Assembly (NCBI GenBank): GCA_963696545.1
Contig: CAVOKQ010000001.1
Location: 62,001 to 126,000, forward strand
Direction: 5' to 3'
Origin: RPQJ01 sp963696545
Lineage (GTDB): Bacteria; Pseudomonadota; Gammaproteobacteria; Steroidobacterales; Steroidobacteraceae
Length of the DNA stretch: 64,000 nucleotides
How positions within the stretch are numbered: position 1 is the stretch's first letter; every line of letters starts with the position of its first letter. Below the pieces are notes generated by a model. It worked only from the letters and a program-made list of their open reading frames with translations, was not told where the DNA came from and made no database searches. The position numbers and the translations under genes were made by a program. This document shows positions 32,484-41,004 of the stretch, piece by piece.

Positions 32484-34322
32484 ATGAAGAAATTCCTGAA
32501 GGTCCTCGGCTGGACGGCGCTGGTGCTCGCGCTCGTCGGCGCGTATGCGGGTTACCGGATCATCTGGGGCCACCCGTTCACGATCAACCAGCTCGCGAAC
32601 CGCCAGGCGGCGTTCTTCCTGATCAGGAACCCCGAGCTCTTCACGCAGGTCGGCATTGCGGACGGGACGATCTTCGATCGCCACTCCGGCAAGCTCGCCG
32701 CGGTCGGCGTCGAGAAGCGCGACTCGGACTACGACTTCGCCGACAAGGCGATCGCCGAGGTGAAGGAATTCGACCGCGCGAAGCTCAACTCGCAGGACCA
32801 GATCACCTACGACATTCTGCTCGACTTCTACGGCTCGCAGGCCGACTTCCGGAAGTTCCCGTGGCTGTCTTCCGAGGGGCTGTACCCGATCAGCCCGATG
32901 TGGGGCACGCAGGTGCAGCTCGCGAGCTTCATGGAAACGCAGCACGTCGTGAAGAACCAGAAGACGGCGCGCAACTACGTGTCACGCCTCGAGGCGATGG
33001 GCGGCAAACTCGATGCGCTGACGGCTGAGATGCAGCGGCAGTCCGCGGCGGGCGTCGTCCTGCCGCCGTCGCTGCTCGAAAATTCCATCACGGTGATCGA
33101 CGACACGATCCGGCCGAAGCCCGCCGAAAGTCCGCTCGTGACGACTTTCGTCGAGCGGATGAAGAAGGCGAAGGGCGTCGACGAGAAGATGCAGGCCGAG
33201 CTCCGTGACCGGGCTATCGCGGCGGTCGCGAGCGGCGTGTATCCGGCGTACCAGCGCATGCGTGACGCGCTGATTGCCGAGCGTCCGAAGGCGGCAGGCG
33301 TGACGGCCGGCGTCGGTCGCCTGCCGGACGGTGCGGCGTTTTACCAGCGGATGCTGAAGCAGTTCACGACCACGGACCACACGCCCGACCAGGTGCACGA
33401 ACTGGGTCTCGCCGAGGTCGCGCGCATCCAGGCGGAGATGGACGCGCTGTTGCGCGCCCAAGGCCTCACCGAAGGTACGGTCGCAGAACGCATGAAGGCA
33501 CTCGGTGAGGACCCGCGCTTCCTGGTGCCCAATACCGACGCGGGGCGCGCGCAGTTGCTGGCGAAGTACCGCGGGATCCTGGACGACATCTCGACGCGCA
33601 TGCCGGAGTACTTCCGGACGATTCCGCCCGGCAAGCTCGCCGTCGAGCGGGTGCCCGTCTCGGCCGAGAAGGGCTCGGCCGGGGCCTACTACAATCCTGC
33701 TGCGATGGATGGATCGCGCCCCGGCACTTTCTTCGCGAACATGCGCGACACTGCCGAGACGCCGACATGGAGCATGAAGACGCTGGCGGTGCACGAAGGC
33801 ATCCCGGGCCACCACTTCCAGATCGCAACGGCGATGGGCTTAAAGGACATGCCTCTGATCCGGCAGCAGACTCTGTACTCGGCGTACTCCGAGGGCTGGG
33901 CGCTGTATGCGGAGCGGCTCGCAGCGGAAATCGGCCTCTACAAGGACGATCCGTTCGGCGATCTCGGCCGCCTGCAGGCGGAACTGTTCCGGGCAGCGCG
34001 ACTCGTCGTCGACACCGGGCTGCACGCGAAGGGGTGGACGCGCGAACAGGCGATCGCTTACCTGGTCGACATGACCGGCACGGCCGAGAGCGACTCGACT
34101 TCCGAGATCGAGCGTTACATGGGGCTGCCCGGACAGGCCTGTGCCTACAAGGTCGGGCAGCTCAAGATCCTGGAACTCCGCGAAAAGGCCAAGGCCGAGC
34201 TCGGCGCGAAGTTCAACCTGAAGGACTTCCACACCGTCGTGCTCGAGAATGGCGGCGTGCCGCTCAGCGTCCTCGAGCGGCTGGTCGACGAGTGGCTCGC
34301 GAAGGTCAAAGCGGCGGCTTGA
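32484..34322 (+). CDS. DUF885-family membrane-anchored putative metallopeptidase
   Basis: 612 residues. N-terminal anchor or uncleaved signal (VLGWTALVLALVGAYAGYRI). The central feature is HEGIPGHHFQ (about 435-445), an H-E-x-x-x-H-like zinc site followed by YSEGWALYAERLA, which together define DUF885; the fold is thermolysin/M32-like and peptidase activity is inferred from it. RYMGLPGQACAYKVGQLKI closes the catalytic region. ATG 32484 is preceded by GCGGGAGTCAC, the same leader seen before 15320. Its end overlaps the convergent SRPBCC gene by 17 bases. Confidence 0.85.
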   Translation: MKKFLKVLGWTALVLALVGAYAGYRIIWGHPFTINQLANRQAAFFLIRNPELFTQVGIADGTIFDRHSGKLAAVGVEKRDSDYDFADKAIAEVKEFDRAKLNSQDQITYDILLDFYGSQADFRKFPWLSSEGLYPISPMWGTQVQLASFMETQHVVKNQKTARNYVSRLEAMGGKLDALTAEMQRQSAAGVVLPPSLLENSITVIDDTIRPKPAESPLVTTFVERMKKAKGVDEKMQAELRDRAIAAVASGVYPAYQRMRDALIAERPKAAGVTAGVGRLPDGAAFYQRMLKQFTTTDHTPDQVHELGLAEVARIQAEMDALLRAQGLTEGTVAERMKALGEDPRFLVPNTDAGRAQLLAKYRGILDDISTRMPEYFRTIPPGKLAVERVPVSAEKGSAGAYYNPAAMDGSRPGTFFANMRDTAETPTWSMKTLAVHEGIPGHHFQIATAMGLKDMPLIRQQTLYSAYSEGWALYAERLAAEIGLYKDDPFGDLGRLQAELFRAARLVVDTGLHAKGWTREQAIAYLVDMTGTAESDSTSEIERYMGLPGQACAYKVGQLKILELREKAKAELGAKFNLKDFHTVVLENGGVPLSVLERLVDEWLAKVKAAA

Positions 34323-34845
34323 GACCCGGCTGCGAAGCGTAGCGGGCGAACGAGCCGAACTGCTGGCCGAGCACCTTGTCCACGACGGGGATGAACGCGT
34401 CGAGCTTGTGTGACGCGTCGCCGCTCAGCCGATAGGTCACGGTCGCCTCGGAGCCCGCGTCCTTCGCGGCCAGCTTCACGGTGAGCACGCCGGTGACGGC
34501 CATCTCCTGCAACGGGCCGAGCGATCCGCGGATCCGCAGCATCTGCCCGGGCAGCGCCATCACGACCCGGCCGTGCTCCGCGCTGTTCTCGCCCCAGTTC
34601 TCGCAGAAGCAGCCCCCGGCCTGCGCGTTCAGGCGCAGGTACGTCGGGTCGCCGGACCACGTGTGATCCGCCGGCCACCAGCGCTCCGGGTGGACCAGCG
34701 CCGACCACGCGTCCTTGGGGCTCGCCGCGATCTGGTAGTGGTGTTCGATCAGGGCCCCGTCCGCGGAGGACTGGACTACTTCGGCCAGCGCGCCCGGGCA
34801 GGCCAGGCACAGCACCGATGCGGCCAGCGCGGCGAGCTTCGCCAT
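34306..34845 (-). CDS. Exported SRPBCC/START-fold protein
   Basis: 179 residues. Signal peptide 1-21 (LAALAASVLCLACPGALA). The rest looks like an SRPBCC (polyketide cyclase/START) ligand-binding domain: IAASPKDAWSALVHPERWWP, HTWSG, and a beta-rich middle ending in YRLSGDASHKLDAFIPVVDKVL, the long C-terminal helix of the fold. It probably binds a hydrophobic molecule in the periplasm; the ligand is unknown. GGAGG sits eight bases before ATG 34845. Divergent from the glycyl radical enzyme. Confidence 0.78.
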   Translation of the reverse strand: MAKLAALAASVLCLACPGALAEVVQSSADGALIEHHYQIAASPKDAWSALVHPERWWPADHTWSGDPTYLRLNAQAGGCFCENWGENSAEHGRVVMALPGQMLRIRGSLGPLQEMAVTGVLTVKLAAKDAGSEATVTYRLSGDASHKLDAFIPVVDKVLGQQFGSFARYASQPGLKPPL

Positions 34846-34993
34846 CAAGGGCTCCTCCAGGTCACGATTGCCGTTGATACCAAATGTACATAACAGGCTA
34901 CCGGATGCAAGTCGACGACGGCTGCGCGAGCGCATGTTGTGCCTGTATTGCGGGATCCGCGGCGGGTTCCGTTCGATAACAGGAGCACATGGT

Positions 34994-37537
34994 ATGAACG
35001 CGGTGACCTCGGCGTCCACGATACTCCAGTCAGCGGCAGGCGCGGTCCCGGCGACCGCGCTCTCCGCCCAGGAACTCGCGATCGAGAGCGGCAGCCGCGC
35101 GCTGCACGGCAACATCAGCGAGCGCGTGCTGCGGATCTTCGATGCCATCCGCGGCTACGGCAGCCCGCGCGTAACGCTCGATCGCGCCGTGTACTTCACG
35201 GAATCGTTCAAGGCGACCGAGGGCCAGCCGCTCGTGCTGCGCTGGGCGAAGGCACTGAAGAACGTCGCCGAGAACATCCCGGTATCGATCTTCGACGACG
35301 AGCTGCTCGTCGGCCGCCCGAACACCTGGCTCGGCCGCTATGGACTCGTCTACGGCGAACTCGACGGCAGCCTGCTCAAGGGGGCGGTCGAGGCGGCGGA
35401 GAAGCAGGCGGGCCAGAAGGGCTCGGTCGTGATCACGTCGGAGGACCGCCGCGCGATCGAGGACGTCCTGTACCCGTACTGGAACGGCAAGGACTTCGGC
35501 GCGAACTTCGTCCGCAGGCTGCCGGAGGACACGCGCTTCTTCTTCTTCGGCGCGGACCGCACCAATGCGTCGATCTCTACTGGCGTGGGCATGTGCACGG
35601 CGGTCTGGCGGCACTCGCAGAACTGGGCCCACGACTTCGCCAAGATCATCAACAAGGGCTGTGCAGGTATCCGGGCTGAGGCGAAAGCCCGCCTTGCGGC
35701 GCTCGAGGACCCGTACGACGACGTCGCGAAGAGGCCGTTCCTCGAGGCAGTCGTCACTACGTGCGACGCGATGGTCATCTGGGCTCGTCGCTACTCCGCG
35801 CTCGCCGCCGAAATGGCCGCGCGCGAGACCGACCCGCGCCGCAAGCTCGAGCTCGAGGAAATCTCGGCCGTCTGCGCGCACGTGCCGGAGCACCCGGCGC
35901 GGACGTTCCGCGAGGCGCTGCAGGCACAGTGGTTCGCGCAGATCTTCTCGCGCCTCGAGCAGAACATCGGCGGCCAGGTCAGCCAGGGCCGGATGGACCA
36001 GTACTTCTACCCCTTCTACAAGCGGGACATCGAGGAAGGTCGCCTGACCAAGGCGCAGGCCGAGGAACTGCTGCAGTGCCTCTGGCTCAACATGATGCAG
36101 AGCACCGAGATCAAGCTCTCTCCGTCGGCCGCGGCCAGCATGGAGGGCTTCGCGCACTTCGAGCAGATCACGATCGGCGGGCAGACGCCGGACGGGCGCG
36201 ACGCCACCAACGAGCTCAGCTACACGATGATCGACTCGGCTCGGCCGCTGCAGTCGAGCTACCCCGAGCTTGCCGCGCGCATCCACGCGAACACGCCCGA
36301 GCGCTTCCTGCACGCCGTCGCGGAAGCGATCAAGGACGGCAAGGGCACGCCCAAGGTGCTGAACGACGAGCAGATCGTGCCGTTCTACCTCGCCAACGGC
36401 GCCACGGTGGAAGAGGCGCTCGACTACGCCGGCTCGGGCTGCATCGAGACACGCTTGGTGAACCGTGAGACCCATGTCACGGGCAATGCCGGAATCAACT
36501 ACGGCTCCGTGATCGAGATGACGCTTCGCAACGGCCGCATCAAGGTCTGGAAGGACGCGCAGTTCGGCCTGCAGACCGGCGACCCTCGCGGTTTCGCGAG
36601 CTTCGACGACGTTTGGAAGGCGTTCTGCGCGCAGCTCGAGCAGGTCATGCGCCACATCATGACGCAGCAGTACGCGGCGCTCGAGCTCAAGCCACGTCAC
36701 TTCGCGGCGCCTTTCGCTTCGATGGTGCACGACCTGGCCACGAAGGCGTGCATGGACCTGCACCGCCACGGCGAGTACATCCCGGGCGGCATGGACCTCT
36801 CGTGCATGGAGTCGATCGGCAAGGGCACGGCCATCGACTCGCTGGCCGCGATCAAGCACCTGATCTACGACACCCGGAAGCTCACCTGGGACCAGCTGCT
36901 CGAGGCGATCGAGTGCAACTGGGAAGGCAAGGAAGCGATCCGGCAGCTGTGCCTGAATGCCCCGAAGTACGGCAATGGCATCGACTGGGTCGAACAGATC
37001 GGCTTCGACATCGAGCGCTTCATACTCGACTTCATCCATCGGCACCCCAAGCCGCACGGGCAGTCGTTCATGTTGCGCTGCATCCCCGTCACCATCCACG
37101 TGCCCATGGGTCGCGTGGTCTGCGCAACGCCGAACGGGCGTCCCGCAGGTGAGTACCTGTCCGAGGGCATCTCGCCGTCGCACGGCATGGACGTGAACGG
37201 CCCGACCGTGTCGATGCGGTCGATGGCCCGCGCGCGCTGCCTGGGCTACAAGGAGAAGGCGGCCGATCTGATCAACATGAAGTTCACGCCGCAGACCGTG
37301 GCGGGCGAGGAGGGCACGCGGCGGTTGATGCAGATCATCCGGACCTGGTGCGATCTCAAGCTCTGGCACGTGCAGTTCAACATCCTTAACCGCTCGACGC
37401 TGCTCGCCGCGCAGAAGGATCCGGACAAGTACCGCAATCTCGTCGTGCGCATCGCCGGCTACTCGGCGTACTTCGTGGATCTCTCGCCGATGCAGCAGGC
37501 GGAGATCATCGCGCGCACCGAGGAGCAGATGAACTGA
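34994..37537 (+). CDS. Glycyl radical enzyme (PFL/decarboxylase-dehydratase family)
   Basis: 847 residues, cytosolic, oxygen-sensitive when activated. The PFL-like barrel has the active-site thiyl loop SGCIETR (Cys483, Glu485) and the C-terminal radical site VRIAGYSAYFVDLS (Gly822). Other family blocks: QVSQGRMDQYFYPFYKRDIE, NDEQIVPFYLANGA, ATPNGRPAGEYLSEGISPS and WHVQFNIL. A Glu two residues after the Cys excludes pyruvate formate-lyase, which has adjacent Cys residues, and fits glycerol/diol dehydratases, choline lyase or arylacetate decarboxylases; I cannot choose among them. The activase 19 bases downstream confirms a working pair. AGGAG lies nine bases before ATG 34994. Possible partner subunits such as HpdC are absent. 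Confidence 0.9.
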   Translation: MNAVTSASTILQSAAGAVPATALSAQELAIESGSRALHGNISERVLRIFDAIRGYGSPRVTLDRAVYFTESFKATEGQPLVLRWAKALKNVAENIPVSIFDDELLVGRPNTWLGRYGLVYGELDGSLLKGAVEAAEKQAGQKGSVVITSEDRRAIEDVLYPYWNGKDFGANFVRRLPEDTRFFFFGADRTNASISTGVGMCTAVWRHSQNWAHDFAKIINKGCAGIRAEAKARLAALEDPYDDVAKRPFLEAVVTTCDAMVIWARRYSALAAEMAARETDPRRKLELEEISAVCAHVPEHPARTFREALQAQWFAQIFSRLEQNIGGQVSQGRMDQYFYPFYKRDIEEGRLTKAQAEELLQCLWLNMMQSTEIKLSPSAAASMEGFAHFEQITIGGQTPDGRDATNELSYTMIDSARPLQSSYPELAARIHANTPERFLHAVAEAIKDGKGTPKVLNDEQIVPFYLANGATVEEALDYAGSGCIETRLVNRETHVTGNAGINYGSVIEMTLRNGRIKVWKDAQFGLQTGDPRGFASFDDVWKAFCAQLEQVMRHIMTQQYAALELKPRHFAAPFASMVHDLATKACMDLHRHGEYIPGGMDLSCMESIGKGTAIDSLAAIKHLIYDTRKLTWDQLLEAIECNWEGKEAIRQLCLNAPKYGNGIDWVEQIGFDIERFILDFIHRHPKPHGQSFMLRCIPVTIHVPMGRVVCATPNGRPAGEYLSEGISPSHGMDVNGPTVSMRSMARARCLGYKEKAADLINMKFTPQTVAGEEGTRRLMQIIRTWCDLKLWHVQFNILNRSTLLAAQKDPDKYRNLVVRIAGYSAYFVDLSPMQQAEIIARTEEQMN

Positions 37538-37556
37538 CCGGCATGGGTGCGGCACG

Positions 37557-38540
37557 ATGAACGCGGTCACCGGGCTCGTCTTCAACATCCAGCGGTTCTC
37601 GACGGATGACGGGCCCGGAATCCGCACGACGGTGTTCCTGAAGGGTTGCCCGCTGCGCTGCAAGGCGTGCAGCAATCCCGAGGGGTTGAGCGCGAAGCCC
37701 CAGCTGATGTACCGCGCGTCGAAGTGCATCGGCGCGGCGCAGTGCGGATTCTGCCTGCCGAAGTGCCCGGAGGGCGCGCTGAGCACGGGCGCGGACGGCA
37801 AGGTCGTGGTCGATTTCGCGAAGTGCACAGGCTGCGGCAAGTGCGTCGACGTGTGCCCGTCGAAAGCGATGGAAATCGTCGGTCGACGCATGACCGTTGA
37901 CGAAGTGCTGGCCGTCGTCGAGGCGGACGAGGCGTTCTACTCGCGCTCGGGCGGCGGCATCACGCTTTCGGGTGGCGAGGTCCTGCGGCAGGGCAAGTTC
38001 GCGCGGGCGCTGCTCCAGGAAGCGCAGCGGCGCGGGCTGTCGACGGCGATCGAGACTTCCGGGATGGGACGCTGGCAGGCGCTCGAGGGGCTGCTGCCGT
38101 TCCTCGATGTCATCCACTACGACATCAAGTGCCTGGACGCAGAGCGCCACCGCCGCTTCACCGGGTTGCCGAACGACTTGATCCTGCGCAACTTCCGCAA
38201 GCTGTGCGCCGTGTTTCCGCACGATCGCATCATCGTGCGCACGCCGTTCATCCCCGGCGTGAACGGCTCATTGGAGGACGTGCGCGCGATCGGCGAGTTC
38301 CTGAAGTCGATCGGCGACGACCTGCACTACGAACTGCTGCCGTACCACCGCTACGGCGAATCGAAGTACGGCTTCCTCGGCATGCAGGTGCCGATGACGG
38401 AGATCGTGCCGAGCGAAGAAGCCGCCGCGATCCACGCGGAACTCGCGCGCTACCGAGCACGCGAACGCGCGACGGTGCCGCTGTCACCCGCACAGGGTCG
38501 GCCGCTGCTCGAGCGGGTCCGTTCCAGGCCCCCGTCCTGA
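37557..38540 (+). CDS. Glycyl radical enzyme activase (radical SAM)
   Basis: 327 residues. Radical-SAM CxxxCxxC at Cys31, 35 and 38 (CPLRCKAC), an inserted two-cluster ferredoxin domain at about 55-102 with Cys57, 63, 66, 70 and Cys90, 93, 96, 100, then SGGGITLSGGEVLRQ (SAM-binding glycine motif), ETSGMG and LPYHRYGESKYGFLG. This is the PflA-like activase form that carries extra [4Fe-4S] clusters, used for decarboxylases and dehydratases rather than PFL. It abstracts hydrogen from Gly822 of the neighbouring enzyme and releases 5'-deoxyadenosine, which the mtnP-mtnA-aldolase genes in this window could recycle. Confidence 0.93.
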   Translation: MNAVTGLVFNIQRFSTDDGPGIRTTVFLKGCPLRCKACSNPEGLSAKPQLMYRASKCIGAAQCGFCLPKCPEGALSTGADGKVVVDFAKCTGCGKCVDVCPSKAMEIVGRRMTVDEVLAVVEADEAFYSRSGGGITLSGGEVLRQGKFARALLQEAQRRGLSTAIETSGMGRWQALEGLLPFLDVIHYDIKCLDAERHRRFTGLPNDLILRNFRKLCAVFPHDRIIVRTPFIPGVNGSLEDVRAIGEFLKSIGDDLHYELLPYHRYGESKYGFLGMQVPMTEIVPSEEAAAIHAELARYRARERATVPLSPAQGRPLLERVRSRPPS

Positions 38541-38673
38541 TTCGCCGACGGTCGCCCTCGCGAAATCTCAATGCCCCCGGTTCCGGGCTGCGGCGTCGCA
38601 TAAATATCGCTGGACCATTTGCGCAGGCCTGCCCAAGCTGGCCTGCCCGATGGCGTTCCAGGAGTCCGACACC

Positions 38674-39813
38674 GTGAATTCCGACAACACCCGCATGTCG
38701 CTGCAGCTTCGTTCGCTGGTGAAGAGCAGCTGTGAACTGGAGCTCTCGCTAGTCAGGATGCCGATACCGCAGCCCGGACCCGACGAGGTGCTGGTACGTG
38801 TCGAGGCAACCCCGATCAATCCGTCTGACTTGGGGCTCCTGTTCGGGGCCGCGGACATGAGTACCGCCACGCAGTCGGGGACCGCCGAGTACCCGGTGGT
38901 AACCGCGAACGTCCCGGAAAAGCTCATGAAGGCCATGGCGGCTCGCGTCGACCAGTCGATGCCGGTCGGCAATGAAGGAGCGGGCACGGTGATTGCGGCG
39001 GGCTCGTCGGCCGAGGCGCAGGCGCTTCTCGGCAAGACGGTGGCCACGTTCGGCGGCGCCATGTACTCGCAGCACCGCTGCGTGAAGGCATCGCAATGCA
39101 TGGTCCTCCCGCCGGGCACGTCGACGGCGGAGGGCGCCGCCTGCTTCGTCAATCCGATGACAGCGCTCGGCATGGTCGAGACGATGCGTCGCGAAGGTCA
39201 CGCGGCGCTGGTGCACACGGCAGCCGCGTCAAACCTCGGGCAGATGCTGAACCGGCTCTGCATCGCGGACCACGTCGGCCTCGTCAACGTGGTGCGGAGC
39301 GAGCAGCAGGAGCAGCTGCTAAGGTCGCAAGGCGCCAAGCACGTCTGCAACTCCAGCACCCCGACGTTCCTGCGGGACCTGACCGATGCCATCGCTGCGA
39401 CCGGCGCGACACTGGCCTTCGATGCCATCGGCGGCGGGCCGCTTGCGGGGCAGATCCTGGGCTGCATGGAGGCCGCGCTGCTGCGCGCCGCAAAGGAGTA
39501 CCAGCGCTACGGCTCCACGACCCACAAGCAGGTCTACATCTACGGTGCGCTCGATCTCAGCCCGACCACGCTGACGCGCAGCTACGGCGCGGCCTGGGGC
39601 GTCGCGGGCTGGTTGCTGCTGCCTTTCCTGCAGAAGGTCGGGCCCGAGGCCATGCGCAAGCTCCAGGCGCGCGCGGTGTCGGAGTTGAAGACGACCTTCG
39701 CCAGCCATTACACCAAGGTGGTCTCGCTCGCAGAAGCACTGCATCTGCAGGAAATCGCCGTGTACGGGAGGCGTGCGACGGGCGAGAAATACCTGATAAA
39801 TCCGAACAAGTGA
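38674..39813 (+). CDS. Medium-chain dehydrogenase/reductase, zinc-free (quinone oxidoreductase-like)
   Basis: About 379 residues. N-terminal GroES-like domain (IPQPGPDEVLVRVEATPINPSD, VGNEGAGTVIAAG) and Rossmann domain with ALVHTAAASNLGQMLNRLC in place of the standard AxxGGVG, then GATLAFDAIGGGPLAGQIL. The structural and catalytic zinc ligands of alcohol dehydrogenases are absent, so an NADPH-dependent quinone/enone reductase is more likely. GTG 38674 has AGGAG nine bases upstream; ATG at 38650 and ATG at 38695 are alternatives. Separated from the glycyl radical genes by 133 bases, so joint function is uncertain. Confidence 0.83.
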   Translation: MNSDNTRMSLQLRSLVKSSCELELSLVRMPIPQPGPDEVLVRVEATPINPSDLGLLFGAADMSTATQSGTAEYPVVTANVPEKLMKAMAARVDQSMPVGNEGAGTVIAAGSSAEAQALLGKTVATFGGAMYSQHRCVKASQCMVLPPGTSTAEGAACFVNPMTALGMVETMRREGHAALVHTAAASNLGQMLNRLCIADHVGLVNVVRSEQQEQLLRSQGAKHVCNSSTPTFLRDLTDAIAATGATLAFDAIGGGPLAGQILGCMEAALLRAAKEYQRYGSTTHKQVYIYGALDLSPTTLTRSYGAAWGVAGWLLLPFLQKVGPEAMRKLQARAVSELKTTFASHYTKVVSLAEALHLQEIAVYGRRATGEKYLINPNK

Positions 39814-39888
39814 GCGTCGCGCTGGGCAGAGCCGCCCGCACAGGGGCTTCGCAGCAGTTACCAAATGCTAGGAAGTTATTACTAAAAG

Positions 39889-39919
39889 AGTATTCTTGAC
39901 GTAGTCCCGACGTAATACT
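39889..39919. promoter_or_regulatory. Dyad operator candidate upstream of the BKACE gene
   Basis: AGTATT at 39889 and its complement AATACT at 39914 flank a 19-base centre containing two GACGT elements. It is in an unusually AT-rich stretch (39855-39920) 36 bases before the BKACE start. This is a fair site for the AraC regulator encoded next, but no experiment-like evidence exists. A TTGACG hexamer lies inside it, but spacing to TAATAC is only 11, too short for a sigma-70 promoter. Confidence 0.4.
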
Positions 39920-39954
39920 GGCGCCCTCCCAGAACAAACTCAGGACGCCCGCCC

Positions 39955-41004
39955 ATGAATTTCGACGACGACGCCCTGCTGCCCGAGAACCAGGACGAGC
40001 TGATCATCAACGTCGCTCCTTACGGCCCGGAGTGGCTGCCGAGCGACTTCCCCGAGGACATCGCGATCTCGATGGACCAGCAGGTCCAGAAGGCCGTCGA
40101 TTGCTGGAACGCCGGCGCGACTTCGCTGCACGTCCATGTCCGCGAGGCCGACGGCAAGGGCAGCAAGCGGCTGTCGATGTTCAACGAGCTGATTGCCCGG
40201 CTGCGTGACCGGCTGCCGAAGATGGTGCTGCAGGTGGGCGGCTCGATCTCGTTCTCGCCGGAGGGTGAGGGCGACCAGGCGAAGTGGTTGGGCTACGACA
40301 CGCGTCACCTGCTGGCCGAGCTCTCGCCGAAGCCCGACCAGGTCACGATCGCGATCAACTCGAACCAGATGAACATCACCGAGCTGATGACGCCGGACGA
40401 CGTCGCGGGCACGCAGTTCGAGAATCCGGCTGTCTGCCAGGCGTGGGGCGAGATGGTGGTCGATGCGACGCCGTCGTTCTACGTCGAGCACCTGAAGCGG
40501 CTGCGCGCCAACGGCATCCAGCCGTACTTCATGCTCGCGCACATTGCGCAACTCGAGACCGTCGAGCGCCTGATCCGCCGCGGGCTGTACATGGGACCGC
40601 TGAACCACTGCTACGTCGCGATCGGCGGCGGTGCGGCCGGTCCCGATCCGTTCCAGATGATGGACTACATCCGACGCTCGCCGCAGGGCGGCATCCTGCA
40701 GATCGAGGGCATCATGCGCAACGTGCCGCCGATGATGGCGATGTCGATCGCGATGGGCCTGCACGTGCGCGTCGGCATCGAGGACAACCTCTGGCGCCGC
40801 AAGGGCGAGAAGTTCACGTCCGTGCAGCAGGTCGAGCAGGTCGTGCGCATGGCGCGCGAGCTCGGCCGCGACGTCGCGACGGCCGACGATGCGCGCCGCC
40901 TCTTGAAGATCGGCACCTGGTACGACAGCGTCGATCAGACGCTGGCCGAGCTCGGCATGTCGCCGAACCGGAAACCGGGGCAGCGCGGATTCCTTGTCCA
41001 GTAA
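39955..41004 (+). CDS. Beta-keto acid cleavage enzyme (BKACE, DUF849)
   Basis: 349 residues, TIM-barrel zinc enzyme. BKACE members condense a beta-keto acid with acetyl-CoA and cleave it to acetoacetate and a CoA ester. Seen: IINVAPYGPEW, the GATSLHVHVREADGK block with the HxH zinc ligands, LQVGGSI, MNITELMTP, and LHVRVGIEDNLWRRKGE near the end with the conserved Glu-Asp-Asn. The founding member acts on 3-keto-5-aminohexanoate, but most relatives have other substrates and no kamA/kdd lysine-fermentation gene is here, so the substrate is open. Confidence 0.88.
   Translation: MNFDDDALLPENQDELIINVAPYGPEWLPSDFPEDIAISMDQQVQKAVDCWNAGATSLHVHVREADGKGSKRLSMFNELIARLRDRLPKMVLQVGGSISFSPEGEGDQAKWLGYDTRHLLAELSPKPDQVTIAINSNQMNITELMTPDDVAGTQFENPAVCQAWGEMVVDATPSFYVEHLKRLRANGIQPYFMLAHIAQLETVERLIRRGLYMGPLNHCYVAIGGGAAGPDPFQMMDYIRRSPQGGILQIEGIMRNVPPMMAMSIAMGLHVRVGIEDNLWRRKGEKFTSVQQVEQVVRMARELGRDVATADDARRLLKIGTWYDSVDQTLAELGMSPNRKPGQRGFLVQ

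Noticed and set aside
34874..34896. FNR/ANR site upstream of the glycyl radical enzyme
   Set aside because: Only a TTGAT half-site is present with no matching ATCAA four bases on.
34994..37537. Pyruvate formate-lyase
   Set aside because: PFL has two adjacent active-site cysteines; here there is one Cys followed by Ile-Glu, and the activase has extra clusters that PFL activase lacks.
35030..37891. 953-codon open frame opposite the glycyl radical enzyme
   Set aside because: Same reasoning: antisense shadow of an unmistakable gene.
39895..39919. Sigma-70 promoter TTGACG...TAATAC
   Set aside because: The spacing is 11 bases, far from 17; it is better seen as part of a dyad.
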